Assembly (NCBI GenBank): GCA_031288765.1
Contig: JAITQV010000746.1
Location: forward strand, 1-6,342
Direction of reading: 5' to 3'
DNA from: Planctomycetaceae bacterium
GTDB lineage: Bacteria; Planctomycetota; Planctomycetia; Pirellulales; Thermoguttaceae
Length of the DNA stretch: 6,342 nt
The notes under the pieces were generated by a model that had not been told where the DNA came from, ran no database searches, and saw only the letters and a program-made list of their open reading frames with translations. This document shows, piece by piece, positions 1 through 5,821 of this stretch. Each line of letters begins with the position of its first letter. Positions within the stretch are counted from its first letter, which is position 1. The translations under genes and the position numbers were made by a program.

Positions 1-211
1 TTTTTGCTAACCCTAATTCAATAACCCTTTAACCTTTTTTTAATGAAATGTCGGATTATTTCCCAAGAAAAGATTCGGAATTGGTTGCGTGGGGAAAGAA
101 CTTTATCGGGCAACTGAACTTGGGATACTCAATGACATTTTCGTTTACACAAAGTGTCGCGTTTTCGCTTGCACTTGACCGGTTATTTGTTCGATATTCT
201 AACGTGATCAA

Positions 212-232
212 AAAATTCCGTTGAAATATTAC
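212..232 (+). repeat. 21-bp intergenic repeat, copy 1
   Basis: This 21-base stretch begins AAAATTCCGTTG and ends ATATTAC. It is exactly the reverse complement of 2285-2305. The match extends loosely to the left: ATCAA directly precedes this copy, and ATCAA plus a two-base TG precedes the other. Both copies lie between genes, this one just beyond the rimO terminator. An exact 21-base match is far beyond chance in a window this size. The function is unknown; it may be one member of a dispersed intergenic repeat family or the end of a small mobile element. Confidence 0.75.
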
Positions 233-258
233 CCTGTTTTTTAACCGCGAAACACCAC

Positions 259-286
259 AAAAAAAGCAATCGGCAGAATAATTGCT
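259..286 (-). terminator. Rho-independent terminator after rimO
   Basis: Read on the minus strand, AGCAAT (286-281) and ATTGCT (270-265) form a 6-bp stem around a 10-base loop, and the distal arm runs into seven consecutive T (265-259). The stem begins inside the rimO TGA stop codon (288-286), so the terminator sits immediately at the end of the gene. The stem is rather AT-rich and may be a weak terminator. Confidence 0.6.
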
Positions 287-1593
287 CAAATTGTAATACC
301 AACTAAATCACAACCTTCATTCTCAAGAATTTCACAGGAAATGAGCGAACCGTGTTCAAGATGTTCCCCCGTTACATAAACAACCGGATCAATGTCCGGC
401 GCATCAGCAAATGTCCGCCCAATAAATAAATCGGACTCCTTCCGACCCAATTCATCAAAGTAATTACCGTCAATCTGAACATTAAGAATTCTCCCCTTTT
501 GGCACACCGCCCAACCAATAGAATATTTCTCACAAACCTTGTAAAGCCGCTCAAAACGACGTTCGATAACACGTTGCGGAACACGATTTCCAAAATTCGC
601 GGCAGGAGTTCCCGCTTCGGCAGAAAACGGAAACACCCCAGCCCGCTCAAATTTCCATGTCTCAACAAATTTCAATAATTCCTCAAACAACTCGTCCGTC
701 TCACCAGGAAATCCAACTATCAACGACGTCCGAAGTACAAGAGAATCAATCCGCTCACGCAATTTTCCCAAAAGTTTTTCGGTTTCCGCTTTGGTAACCC
801 GACGGTTCATCCGATACAAAATCTCATCGCCGGCATGTTGCAACGGAATATCAATGTAAGGTAACAATTTTCCCTCCCCTTTTCCGCCGGCAACAAATAG
901 TTCGATCAACTCGTCGTCGAAAAACTGAGGATATGCGTACATCACACGAATCCAACGAATCCCTTCAATCCGCTCAATCTCCCGAAGTAATCGTGTCAAT
1001 TGCGGTTTGCCGTAAAGATCGGTTCCCCAAAAGGTGGTTTCCTGAGCAATAACAATCAGCTCCCGAACTCCCGCCGCCGCAAGTTGCCGCGCCTCTTCCA
1101 AAAGAGATTCCATCGGTTCACTCCGAAACGCCCCGCGTATGTTCGGAATAGCACAAAACGTACAACGCCGATCACAACCATCCGCAATCCTTAAATAAGC
1201 AACATGCTTTTCCGTCAATATCTCACGCCGATTAAAAGAAACATTTTTCGGCGCCGCACTATTGGGAATACCAAACCATTCGTCCACATCGGGAAATTCC
1301 GCCGCAAGCTTTTCAATTCCCTCAAACTTCGGCATACAACCCCGAACTACAATCCGACGTATTTGTCCCTGATTTTTTAGCTCAATCAATGCATCAAGAT
1401 ATTTTCGCGCTTCATCTCTCGCAGAACGCAAAAATCCGCAAGTATTCAGAATAACCGTTTCACAACCATCCAATTCGGTTCGAAATTCAAAACCGGCTTG
1501 TTTCATTTCCTGTACATAATACTCGCTGTCAACAAGATTTTTGGGACAACCAAGCGAAACTATTGAAAAAGTTTTGGCAGAAGTTTCATTCAT
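286..1593 (-). CDS. rimO: Ribosomal protein S12 methylthiotransferase RimO
   Basis: RimO is a cytosolic radical-SAM enzyme that adds a methylthio group to the beta-carbon of a conserved aspartate in ribosomal protein S12. The 435-residue length is normal for the family. The N-terminal methylthiotransferase domain opens with the RimO signature SLGCPKNLVDSE (residues 13-24). Its auxiliary iron-sulfur cluster ligands are C16, C52 and C86. The radical-SAM motif is C140-x3-C144-x2-C147 (CDRRCTFC). The GFPGET motif (294-299) and a C-terminal TRAM-like RNA/protein-binding segment (about 365-432) complete the architecture. The SLGCPKNLVDSE signature separates it from the tRNA enzyme MiaB. The ATG at 1593-1591 gives the family-typical N-terminus but has no clear Shine-Dalgarno sequence; a TAATAT hexamer ends six bases before it. 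The gene lies 183 bases downstream of trx in the same direction and ends in a terminator-like hairpin. Confidence 0.97.
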   Translation of the reverse strand: MNETSAKTFSIVSLGCPKNLVDSEYYVQEMKQAGFEFRTELDGCETVILNTCGFLRSARDEARKYLDALIELKNQGQIRRIVVRGCMPKFEGIEKLAAEFPDVDEWFGIPNSAAPKNVSFNRREILTEKHVAYLRIADGCDRRCTFCAIPNIRGAFRSEPMESLLEEARQLAAAGVRELIVIAQETTFWGTDLYGKPQLTRLLREIERIEGIRWIRVMYAYPQFFDDELIELFVAGGKGEGKLLPYIDIPLQHAGDEILYRMNRRVTKAETEKLLGKLRERIDSLVLRTSLIVGFPGETDELFEELLKFVETWKFERAGVFPFSAEAGTPAANFGNRVPQRVIERRFERLYKVCEKYSIGWAVCQKGRILNVQIDGNYFDELGRKESDLFIGRTFADAPDIDPVVYVTGEHLEHGSLISCEILENEGCDLVGITI

Positions 1594-1658
1594 TCCGGCA
1601 TATTATGCTAAGGATATTTCAGTAATGATATTGCAGGCGGAAACAAATCCGGTCTCTC

Positions 1659-1788
1659 CCGGTGCGGTAATACCACACCAGGTTTAAGACAACATAATGA
1701 GCCAACCGGTTCCGTCTCGGTTATGCCGCAGTTGTGTTACAGCTATGCTGCAACGCCGTTACGTATTATTATCTAATTACGTTGCGGC
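1659..1788 (-). other. Cluster of four hairpins between trx and rimO
   Basis: Four stem-loops follow each other within 130 bases. (1) 1755-1765 with 1778-1788: 9 of 11 pairs, overlapping the trx stop codon. (2) 1736-1743 with 1747-1754: an 8-bp stem with one G-U pair and a 3-base loop. (3) 1693-1725: CATAA/TTATG and GAG/CTC pairs enclosing the palindrome AACCGGTT. (4) 1661-1668 with 1672-1679: GGTG and GGT paired to ACC and CACC with one mismatch. None is followed by a T-run on the minus strand, so they do not look like ordinary intrinsic terminators. They may stabilise the trx mRNA end, form a structured leader for rimO, or be remnants of palindromic repeats. Confidence 0.45.
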
Positions 1789-2103
1789 GGTTTCGAAAGC
1801 GGTTTTTAATGTTGCCGCTTGCTGCAATCCGACAAACCGATTGACAACCTGACCGTCTTTAAACAAAATCAGCGTCGGAATACTCGATACATCGTACTTG
1901 ATCGCAAGCGATTGAAATTTATCGGCATCAACCTTAATAATTTTTACGGTATTACCGATTTCAACAGCAAGAGCGTCAAGAATGGGACCTTGCATTCGGC
2001 ACGGTCCACACCACGTAGCAAAAAAATCAACCAACACAACGCCCGATTGAACCGCACTATTAAATTCAGTTTCAGATTCAATACTCAAAACATGTTCACT
2101 CAT
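1777..2103 (-). CDS. trxA: Thioredoxin
   Basis: This is a small cytosolic dithiol-disulfide oxidoreductase, reduced by thioredoxin reductase, that supplies electrons to ribonucleotide reductase, peroxiredoxins and other targets. The 108 residues match classical single-domain thioredoxin. The active site is W31-C32-G33-P34-C35 followed by RM, the buried acid is D26 in VDFFATW, and the cis-proline is P76 in SIPTL; FKDGQ (81-85) and the G92 region also fit. There is no signal peptide, so a periplasmic role is unlikely. The ATG at 2103-2101 has a good ribosome binding site. The gene stands alone between the toxin-antitoxin pair (247-base gap) and rimO (183-base gap), and probably has its own promoter. 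The symbol trxA is assigned by similarity; paralogues elsewhere in the genome cannot be excluded. Confidence 0.96.
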   Translation of the reverse strand: MSEHVLSIESETEFNSAVQSGVVLVDFFATWCGPCRMQGPILDALAVEIGNTVKIIKVDADKFQSLAIKYDVSSIPTLILFKDGQVVNRFVGLQQAATLKTAFETAAT

Positions 2104-2110
2104 AAAATTA

Positions 2111-2117
2111 CCCCTTT
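2111..2117 (-). promoter_or_regulatory. Ribosome binding site of trx
   Basis: AAAGGGG on the minus strand lies seven bases before the trx ATG. It supports the chosen start and contrasts with the missing Shine-Dalgarno sequence at rimO and at the dehydrogenase-kinase gene. Confidence 0.7.
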
Positions 2118-2135
2118 CATTAAAAAAATCACAGG

Positions 2136-2166
2136 ATATTAGTTTTTGAAATTCTTAAATAATCAA
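2136..2166 (-). promoter_or_regulatory. Candidate proximal trx promoter
   Basis: TTGATT (2166-2161) and TAATAT (2141-2136) are separated by 19 bases, longer than the ideal 17. The transcript would start near 2129 and carry a short leader with the ribosome binding site. This is a weak consensus match in AT-rich DNA and an alternative to the distal candidate at 2235-2262. Confidence 0.25.
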
Positions 2167-2234
2167 TCTCTCTTGTGTTACCATGAGATGTTATTCATTT
2201 TCAACAACCGGATCAACTACTTAACTCCAATCTT

Positions 2235-2262
2235 ATTATAATCAATTTACAACATGCGTAAA
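2235..2262 (-). promoter_or_regulatory. Candidate distal trx promoter
   Basis: There is a perfect TATAAT (2240-2235) on the minus strand, with TTTACG 16 bases upstream (2262-2257; four of six bases fit TTGACA). Transcription would begin near 2228 and give a leader of about 125 bases to trx. The -10 is convincing and the -35 is weak. It lies downstream of the toxin-antitoxin pair, which would let trx be expressed independently of it. Confidence 0.4.
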
Positions 2263-2284
2263 GAGAAAACATACGGGAATTTTT

Positions 2285-2305
2285 GTAATATTTCAACGGA
2301 ATTTT
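2285..2305 (-). repeat. 21-bp intergenic repeat, copy 2 (inverted)
   Basis: This is the exact reverse complement of 212-232. It lies between the antitoxin stop and the trx promoter candidates. The two copies face each other across the trx-rimO segment, about 2.05 kb apart. Confidence 0.75.
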
Positions 2306-2350
2306 CATTGATACTTTATAACTGCCGAATTTATAAAAACTTGCGTCCTC

Positions 2351-2626
2351 TTAATCGGCTCTTGACAGACTCCGCAATATCTTGTTGTTTTCTTCATTGA
2401 TTTTCTCCTTTCTGTATTCGGATTCGGAATCATGGAATAGAAATGGAAAATCGGTCTTTCCGTCCTTATAATCTAATTTGGAAAGTCTCTCATCAAGACT
2501 TTCCGATTTCTTGCGATAATATTCCATTCGTTCTTTAATGGACATATTTTTCGTTTCTTCATAATGTTTATTCCGAATTCTACGAATTTCCCTCAAAACA
2601 TTATTGCTGTTTTTTTTAGTTTTCAT
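2351..2626 (-). CDS. Small charged protein, probable antitoxin partner of the PIN toxin
   Basis: This is a 91-residue, highly charged, cytosolic protein, predicted mostly helical from its composition. No DNA-binding fold is obvious to me. A segment around residues 20-41 (YEETKNMSIKERMEYYRKK) resembles small proteins commonly encoded beside PIN-domain toxins, which typically read 'E-x-T-x-x-M-[ST]-x-E-E-R-x-x-Y-[WIY]'; this is recalled from the family, not searched. The open frame extends upstream to 2704, but the ATG at 2626 is chosen because TAAGGAG lies just before it. That start overlaps the last 11 bases of the PIN gene, implying translational coupling. The toxin-first order is the reverse of the usual vapBC layout. 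The gene is as AT-rich as its partner and unlike its neighbours, which suggests the pair moved together. The antitoxin role is inferred from context. Confidence 0.75.
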   Translation of the reverse strand: MKTKKNSNNVLREIRRIRNKHYEETKNMSIKERMEYYRKKSESLDERLSKLDYKDGKTDFPFLFHDSESEYRKEKINEENNKILRSLSRAD

Positions 2627-3095
2627 TTTCAGTCTCCTTATTTGTAAAAAGTAAAAATTCTTTCGGTGTGCAGATTGTAATAGGACGATAATTGTTTTTA
2701 ACATTACATAAATTTATTTTTTGCATTTTTGATAATTTTACAATATGTTTTCTGTTCCAACTTACGATTAAGTCGCATCCAAATACTGTTGCGTAAGCGA
2801 CATGTGTCAAATCATCAATATGATTTTCCGTCAAAACTCTGTCTTTGACGTAATTCCACGCAAGATTGTGAGATTCTTCACTGTGAGGAAGAAAATCGTA
2901 ATTTAATGTTTCAAGAAATTTCAGAATTGTTTCTCCTTTGTTTTTTTTCGAGTCTTCAATTTCCGTCTTAACAATTTCGGAAATCACAAATACATAATTG
3001 TTTTTTACAACAAATTCAAAAAATTCCTTCGTGATAATTCCACGCTCTGAATCATCAATCATCGAAATAACCGAAGTATCAAGGTAAATTTTCAC
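2616..3095 (-). CDS. PIN-domain protein, VapC-like toxin
   Basis: This 159-residue single-domain PIN protein is probably a Mg-dependent ribonuclease toxin that cuts RNA unless bound by its antitoxin. The first acidic residue is D6 in the N-terminal strand YLDTSV. The second is E45, in SEIVKTEIE. The third site is D94/D95 in DDLTHVAYA, and the fourth is D108 in CDLIVSWNRKHI. The WNxKHI motif and the C-terminal ICTPKEFL strand mark a VapC subgroup I recognise; its usual ending reads like I-x-TP-x-E. Translation probably begins at GTG (3095-3093), which places the PIN strand at the very N-terminus; no good Shine-Dalgarno sequence precedes it. The gene lies 64 bases after the dehydrogenase-kinase stop, so read-through from that gene is possible. 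Its AT content is clearly higher than that of rimO or the kinase gene. The RNA target is unknown. Confidence 0.88.
   Translation of the reverse strand: MKIYLDTSVISMIDDSERGIITKEFFEFVVKNNYVFVISEIVKTEIEDSKKNKGETILKFLETLNYDFLPHSEESHNLAWNYVKDRVLTENHIDDLTHVAYATVFGCDLIVSWNRKHIVKLSKMQKINLCNVKNNYRPITICTPKEFLLFTNKETENEN
2634..2640 (-). promoter_or_regulatory. Ribosome binding site of the antitoxin, decides its start
   Basis: TAAGGAG on the minus strand stands seven bases before the ATG at 2626, inside the 3' end of the PIN gene. It is the strongest Shine-Dalgarno match in the window. It favours the 91-residue product over the longer frame starting at 2704. A strong site here could help make antitoxin in excess of toxin from one transcript. 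Confidence 0.75.
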
Positions 3096-3109
3096 GGTTT
3101 TGTTCTTGT

Positions 3110-3137
3110 TTTATAAAGGATTTATTAATCGCGGCAA
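3110..3137 (-). promoter_or_regulatory. Candidate promoter of the toxin-antitoxin pair
   Basis: TTGCCG (3137-3132) and TATAAA (3115-3110) are separated by 16 bases in the 64-base gap after the kinase gene. The start point would fall near 3103, about eight bases before the GTG of the PIN gene. That very short leader fits the absent Shine-Dalgarno sequence. The match is modest. Confidence 0.3.
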
Positions 3138-3159
3138 CAACATTTAAGCCTATTGTGGT

Positions 3160-5394
3160 TTAGTGGTATTCTTCGAGATTATCCAGCCAATTTCGTATTT
3201 CCGGTTCCGGTTCACACGAAAGATCGCCCTTTACCAATTGGCGTTGAAAATCCGCAGCACCATTCTTAAAAAGTTCGGCGGCTTCGGCGTTTTCAAAACG
3301 TTTGTTGGGATCCGGCGCAATAAGACTTTTGCAAAAATCCATCAACATTTCGCTGGACGCCACCGTCGGCGGAAGAATCTTGTGAAGTTGACTTGCCAGC
3401 AAAAGCCGCCCGTCAAGCCCTTTAAGATCGGAATTAGCGCCGAAAAGCCGTTGCCCGGAAAGCATTTCAATCAACACGTATCCCAGACTTGCAATATCAC
3501 TTCGCGGTGTAATTTCTTTGCCTTCCAGAACTTCAGGGGCGGCATACGCCAGCGTGTAAGGACGCATTGGCGGACGATTTCTGATTTCAAACGCGGAACC
3601 AATATCAACAAGTTTTGCGTTTCCGGTTCGTTTCAACATAATATTGGACGGCTTCACATCGCCATGAACAATTCCCTCTCGGTGCAAGGCTCCAAGCGCC
3701 CCAAGACAATCACGAATAATCGGAATCGCCACACCGGGCATAAGACGCGGATGCATGACTCCGGTTGTTACCACCACATTATTAAGATATTTCCATCGTA
3801 CCGGAGGAACTTTTTTTTGGAGATGGTCAAGCATTTCCTGACGCATAAGTTGGCTCAAATCAAAACCGTCCACCCATTCCATTGACATAAACCGAATCCG
3901 GTTTGTGGAACGCCAATTGTAAACGGACAAAAGATGATCATGTTGAATTTTTGCCACTTTGGCGGTGATTAACGCCATATTTCGCATTTCTTCTTCGTAA
4001 AGCACATCGTTTGGAAAGCGTTCCGGCGAAAAAACCTTAATTGCAACAGGCAATGCAAAACCATCCGTTCCTCGTTGTTCGCTAAGAAACACAACGCCTT
4101 GCCCTCCCTGACCGAGCATTTCATTAAAATGAATATCTTCGTCCCAATGAACTTTCTGATGATCCAGTAAATTGTAATACTCTTCACGCAAAATCTCCGA
4201 ACATTCGTTCAGTTGTGTTCCCGGGAAAAAGTGTGTTACCGAATTTTCAAATACTTCGGTTGTGGAATCGGGTAATGTTTCCTGCCGTTTAATTCCGATT
4301 CTATTTCGATTTCCATTAACCGGCACGAAGGTTTCCGTTGAAGGCTGCTGCCCGCAATTCCGTTTTTTAACATCAATCCAGAGCGGATAATCGGAGCAGC
4401 GAATTGGGAAACCGAGTTGTTTTCCTTCCGGTGTCAGAAAATTAATCAGGGGTTGTTTTTTTTTCCAGCGTAAAATATTGGCGGTGAAAATATCGACCAC
4501 ATCATCGAATCTTCGGCGGGATTGTCCTCCGACATGCGGGGTGATAAGGACATTGGGATAAAAATTCCAGAGCGGGTGTTCCGGCGGAATGGGTTCCGGC
4601 GACGTAACATCCATCACCGCTCCGGCAATCAACCCCTGCTTCAAAGCGTCAACCAAATCCCGTGTAACCACGAGTTGTCCCCGTGCGACATTGACAAAAA
4701 GAGCATCTTTTCGGAATAATTTGAAGCGTTCAATATTGAATAATTCTTGTGTTTGGGTGTTTAATGGGAGGCAAAGCACCACAATATTTGATTCGCTGAG
4801 CAGTTTATTCAGATTATCAGCCGACCAAAGTTCGGAGACGTGGGGTGGTTTTTCGGTGGGGTAGAGGTCTGTTGCCAAAATTCGGGTTTGGAAGGGAGCC
4901 AGAACCTCTGATAAACGCCGTCCAACTCCGCCGAAACCGACGATTCCAACTGTTAAACCGGTTAGGTCGTGGGTTGGACGTCGGAGGAATTTCCGGTAAT
5001 CCGGCAAGGCGGAATCGTATTGTTCGCGGTGAAAGGTTGAAAAGTTCCGCATCCAGGCGAGGATGAGCGAGAGGGTATGTTCGGCGACTTGGTTGGCGAG
5101 TACACCGGAAGCGGTTGTAATGGTTATATTTGATTGAATGACGGACGGAACGAGAAGCCAATCCATTCCTGCAGCCGAGGATTGAATCCAACGAATCCGG
5201 TTTTGTTGAATGAGGGCGTCCCAATTGACGGGGATTTTGGCGTGACCGCAAAAGTAGTCGGCTTCCATAAGTGCGGAAGCGACATCGTTTTGACCCACAT
5301 TAATGATATTAACATCGGACCAAGCCGCATGAATTCGATCTATCAATGTTTGTTCGACCGGAACTTCCTTAAAGCAGACAACAAGATTGGACAT
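3160..5394 (-). CDS. D-2-hydroxyacid dehydrogenase fused to Ser/Thr protein kinase
   Basis: This is an uninterrupted 744-residue cytosolic protein without signal peptide or membrane segment. Residues 1-320 form a D-isomer-specific 2-hydroxyacid dehydrogenase: Rossmann motif GFGGVG (153-158), D176 ending the second strand (favours NAD over NADP), and catalytic R238 (NVARG), E267 (SPEP) and H287 (TPHVGG). It would reversibly reduce a 2-keto acid; the substrate cannot be told. Residues 321-420 are a polar linker with no recognised domain. Residues 421-705 form a Hanks-type kinase: glycine loop GQGGQG (428-433), K453 (AIKVF), catalytic loop HGDVKPSN (577-584, D579), metal-binding DIG (597-599), APE (619-621), D633 and R699. 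HGD and DIG replace HRD and DFG, but all catalytic residues remain. An insert (about 521-555) precedes the catalytic loop. The C-terminal tail (706-744), insert and pre-kinase segment resemble planctomycete kinases I recall. The ATG has no Shine-Dalgarno sequence; the palindrome CTAATATTAG abuts it. Confidence 0.93.
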   Translation of the reverse strand: MSNLVVCFKEVPVEQTLIDRIHAAWSDVNIINVGQNDVASALMEADYFCGHAKIPVNWDALIQQNRIRWIQSSAAGMDWLLVPSVIQSNITITTASGVLANQVAEHTLSLILAWMRNFSTFHREQYDSALPDYRKFLRRPTHDLTGLTVGIVGFGGVGRRLSEVLAPFQTRILATDLYPTEKPPHVSELWSADNLNKLLSESNIVVLCLPLNTQTQELFNIERFKLFRKDALFVNVARGQLVVTRDLVDALKQGLIAGAVMDVTSPEPIPPEHPLWNFYPNVLITPHVGGQSRRRFDDVVDIFTANILRWKKKQPLINFLTPEGKQLGFPIRCSDYPLWIDVKKRNCGQQPSTETFVPVNGNRNRIGIKRQETLPDSTTEVFENSVTHFFPGTQLNECSEILREEYYNLLDHQKVHWDEDIHFNEMLGQGGQGVVFLSEQRGTDGFALPVAIKVFSPERFPNDVLYEEEMRNMALITAKVAKIQHDHLLSVYNWRSTNRIRFMSMEWVDGFDLSQLMRQEMLDHLQKKVPPVRWKYLNNVVVTTGVMHPRLMPGVAIPIIRDCLGALGALHREGIVHGDVKPSNIMLKRTGNAKLVDIGSAFEIRNRPPMRPYTLAYAAPEVLEGKEITPRSDIASLGYVLIEMLSGQRLFGANSDLKGLDGRLLLASQLHKILPPTVASSEMLMDFCKSLIAPDPNKRFENAEAAELFKNGAADFQRQLVKGDLSCEPEPEIRNWLDNLEEYH

Positions 5395-5469
5395 CTAATA
5401 TTAGGGGAGTGATATGGTGAACCTGCAAAACAGGATTGACGGCAAAAGTAAAAAACCAATGTCCTTAAT

Positions 5470-5498
5470 ATTATAATGCAATATTAGAGAGATTATAA
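5470..5498 (-). promoter_or_regulatory. Candidate promoter of the dehydrogenase-kinase gene
   Basis: There is a perfect TATAAT (5475-5470) on the minus strand, with TTATAA 17 bases upstream (5498-5493; four of six bases fit TTGACA). The leader would be about 70 bases. A second TATAAT overlaps the -35 (5497-5492) but has no good -35 of its own. AT-rich surroundings make chance matches likely. Confidence 0.3.
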
Positions 5499-5577
5499 GG
5501 GGAGAGTATTTATTAGCATTGTATCTATTCAGTGGAAAGTTTTTTTGTTCTAAGCCTGTAGGGCGAGATGTGCATAA

Positions 5578-5606
5578 CCGTAGGCGGAGCAAAGCACAAC
5601 CTACGG
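5578..5606. repeat. Hairpin CCGTAGG / CCTACGG
   Basis: Two perfect 7-base arms (5578-5584 and 5600-5606) enclose a 15-base loop that itself contains GGAGCAAAGCACAA. It looks like a palindromic intergenic repeat unit rather than a terminator, because no T-run or A-run adjoins either arm. Confidence 0.5.
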
Positions 5607-5617
5607 ACAGATCTCCC

Positions 5618-5639
5618 AAGTTAGGTAACCGCTCGCCGA
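5618..5639 (+). repeat. 22-bp repeat, copy 1 (direct)
   Basis: This copy begins AAGTTAGGTAACC and ends GCTCGCCGA. It matches copy 2 at 20 of 22 positions, with differences at positions 4 and 9. Confidence 0.6.
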
Positions 5640-5659
5640 TTTTGCGGTTAAAAATTCAC

Positions 5660-5681
5660 AAGGTAGGCAACCGCTCGCCGA
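5660..5681 (+). repeat. 22-bp repeat, copy 2 (direct)
   Basis: This copy begins AAGGTAGGCAACC and ends GCTCGCCGA. It lies 42 bases after copy 1, start to start, and its last bases form the CGCTCG-C-CGAGCG palindrome with the following sequence. Confidence 0.65.
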
Positions 5682-5778
5682 GCGATTGCGTCGGCGTCAG
5701 CCGACAATAAATTTATACAATATTGTTTGTTTTTTTGTTTTGATTGTCTATCGGCAAGCGACCGTGAGTGAAAACTCT

Positions 5779-5800
5779 TCGGCGAAGGGTTGCCTACCTT
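5779..5800 (-). repeat. 22-bp repeat, copy 3 (inverted)
   Basis: On the minus strand it begins AAGGTAGGCAACC and ends CTTCGCCGA, matching copy 2 at 20 of 22 positions. Copies 2 and 3 face each other 97 bases apart and could form a long stem. The changes from GCTCG to CTTCG are accompanied by a matching CTTCG-G-CGAAG palindrome (5777-5787), which suggests the local hairpin is preserved although the bases differ. Confidence 0.6.
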
Positions 5801-5821
5801 ATGAACGCTTATGCACATCAC

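Larger units (their letters stand above)
5567..5819. repeat. Nested inverted-repeat block, possible MITE-like element
   Basis: The outer arms are an exact 11-base inverted pair: GATGTGCATAA (5567-5577) and TTATGCACATC (5809-5819). Inside them lies a second, longer inverted pair (5660-5681 with 5779-5800). Within the block are also a CCGTAGG/CCTACGG hairpin, a CGCTCG-C-CGAGCG palindrome (5672-5684) and a GTCGGC-GTCA-GCCGAC hairpin (5690-5705). The approximately 253-base span, nested symmetry and lack of a gene fit a non-autonomous element or a palindromic intergenic repeat. No target-site duplication was identified. Confidence 0.45.

Noticed and set aside
175..203. Plus-strand promoter TTGACC with TCTAAC 17 bases on
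   Set aside because: The -10 match is poor, and no plus-strand gene follows; it faces the convergent rimO end.
56..289. 77-codon minus-strand frame starting at TTG inside the rimO stop (TTGA overlap)
   Set aside because: The stop/start overlap is suggestive, but the frame runs through the rimO terminator and the 21-base repeat, has no ribosome site of its own and shows no protein-like pattern.
379..392. 14-base match AACAACCGGATCAA also present at 2203-2216
   Set aside because: One copy is in rimO coding sequence, and a match of this length is only mildly unlikely by chance in this window.
2627..2704. N-terminal extension of the antitoxin frame up to 2704
   Set aside because: It is entirely inside the PIN gene, and the strong TAAGGAG before 2626 marks the real start.
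3163..3885. 240-codon plus-strand frame opposite the kinase domain
   Set aside because: It lies wholly antisense to conserved kinase motifs; its composition is that of an antisense shadow, with no domain.
4817..5251. 144-codon minus-strand frame within the dehydrogenase
   Set aside because: It is out of frame with the Rossmann domain and is arginine- and proline-rich, as expected from a shifted reading.
5403..5476. 20-codon plus-strand mini-gene with AGGGGAG before ATG at 5414
   Set aside because: The spacing of four bases is too short, there are no protein features, and the purine run is explained by the duplicated CTCCCCT motif on the other strand.
5618..5800. CRISPR array made of the 22-base repeats
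   Set aside because: There are only three diverged copies, one inverted, with unequal spacing and no cas gene nearby.
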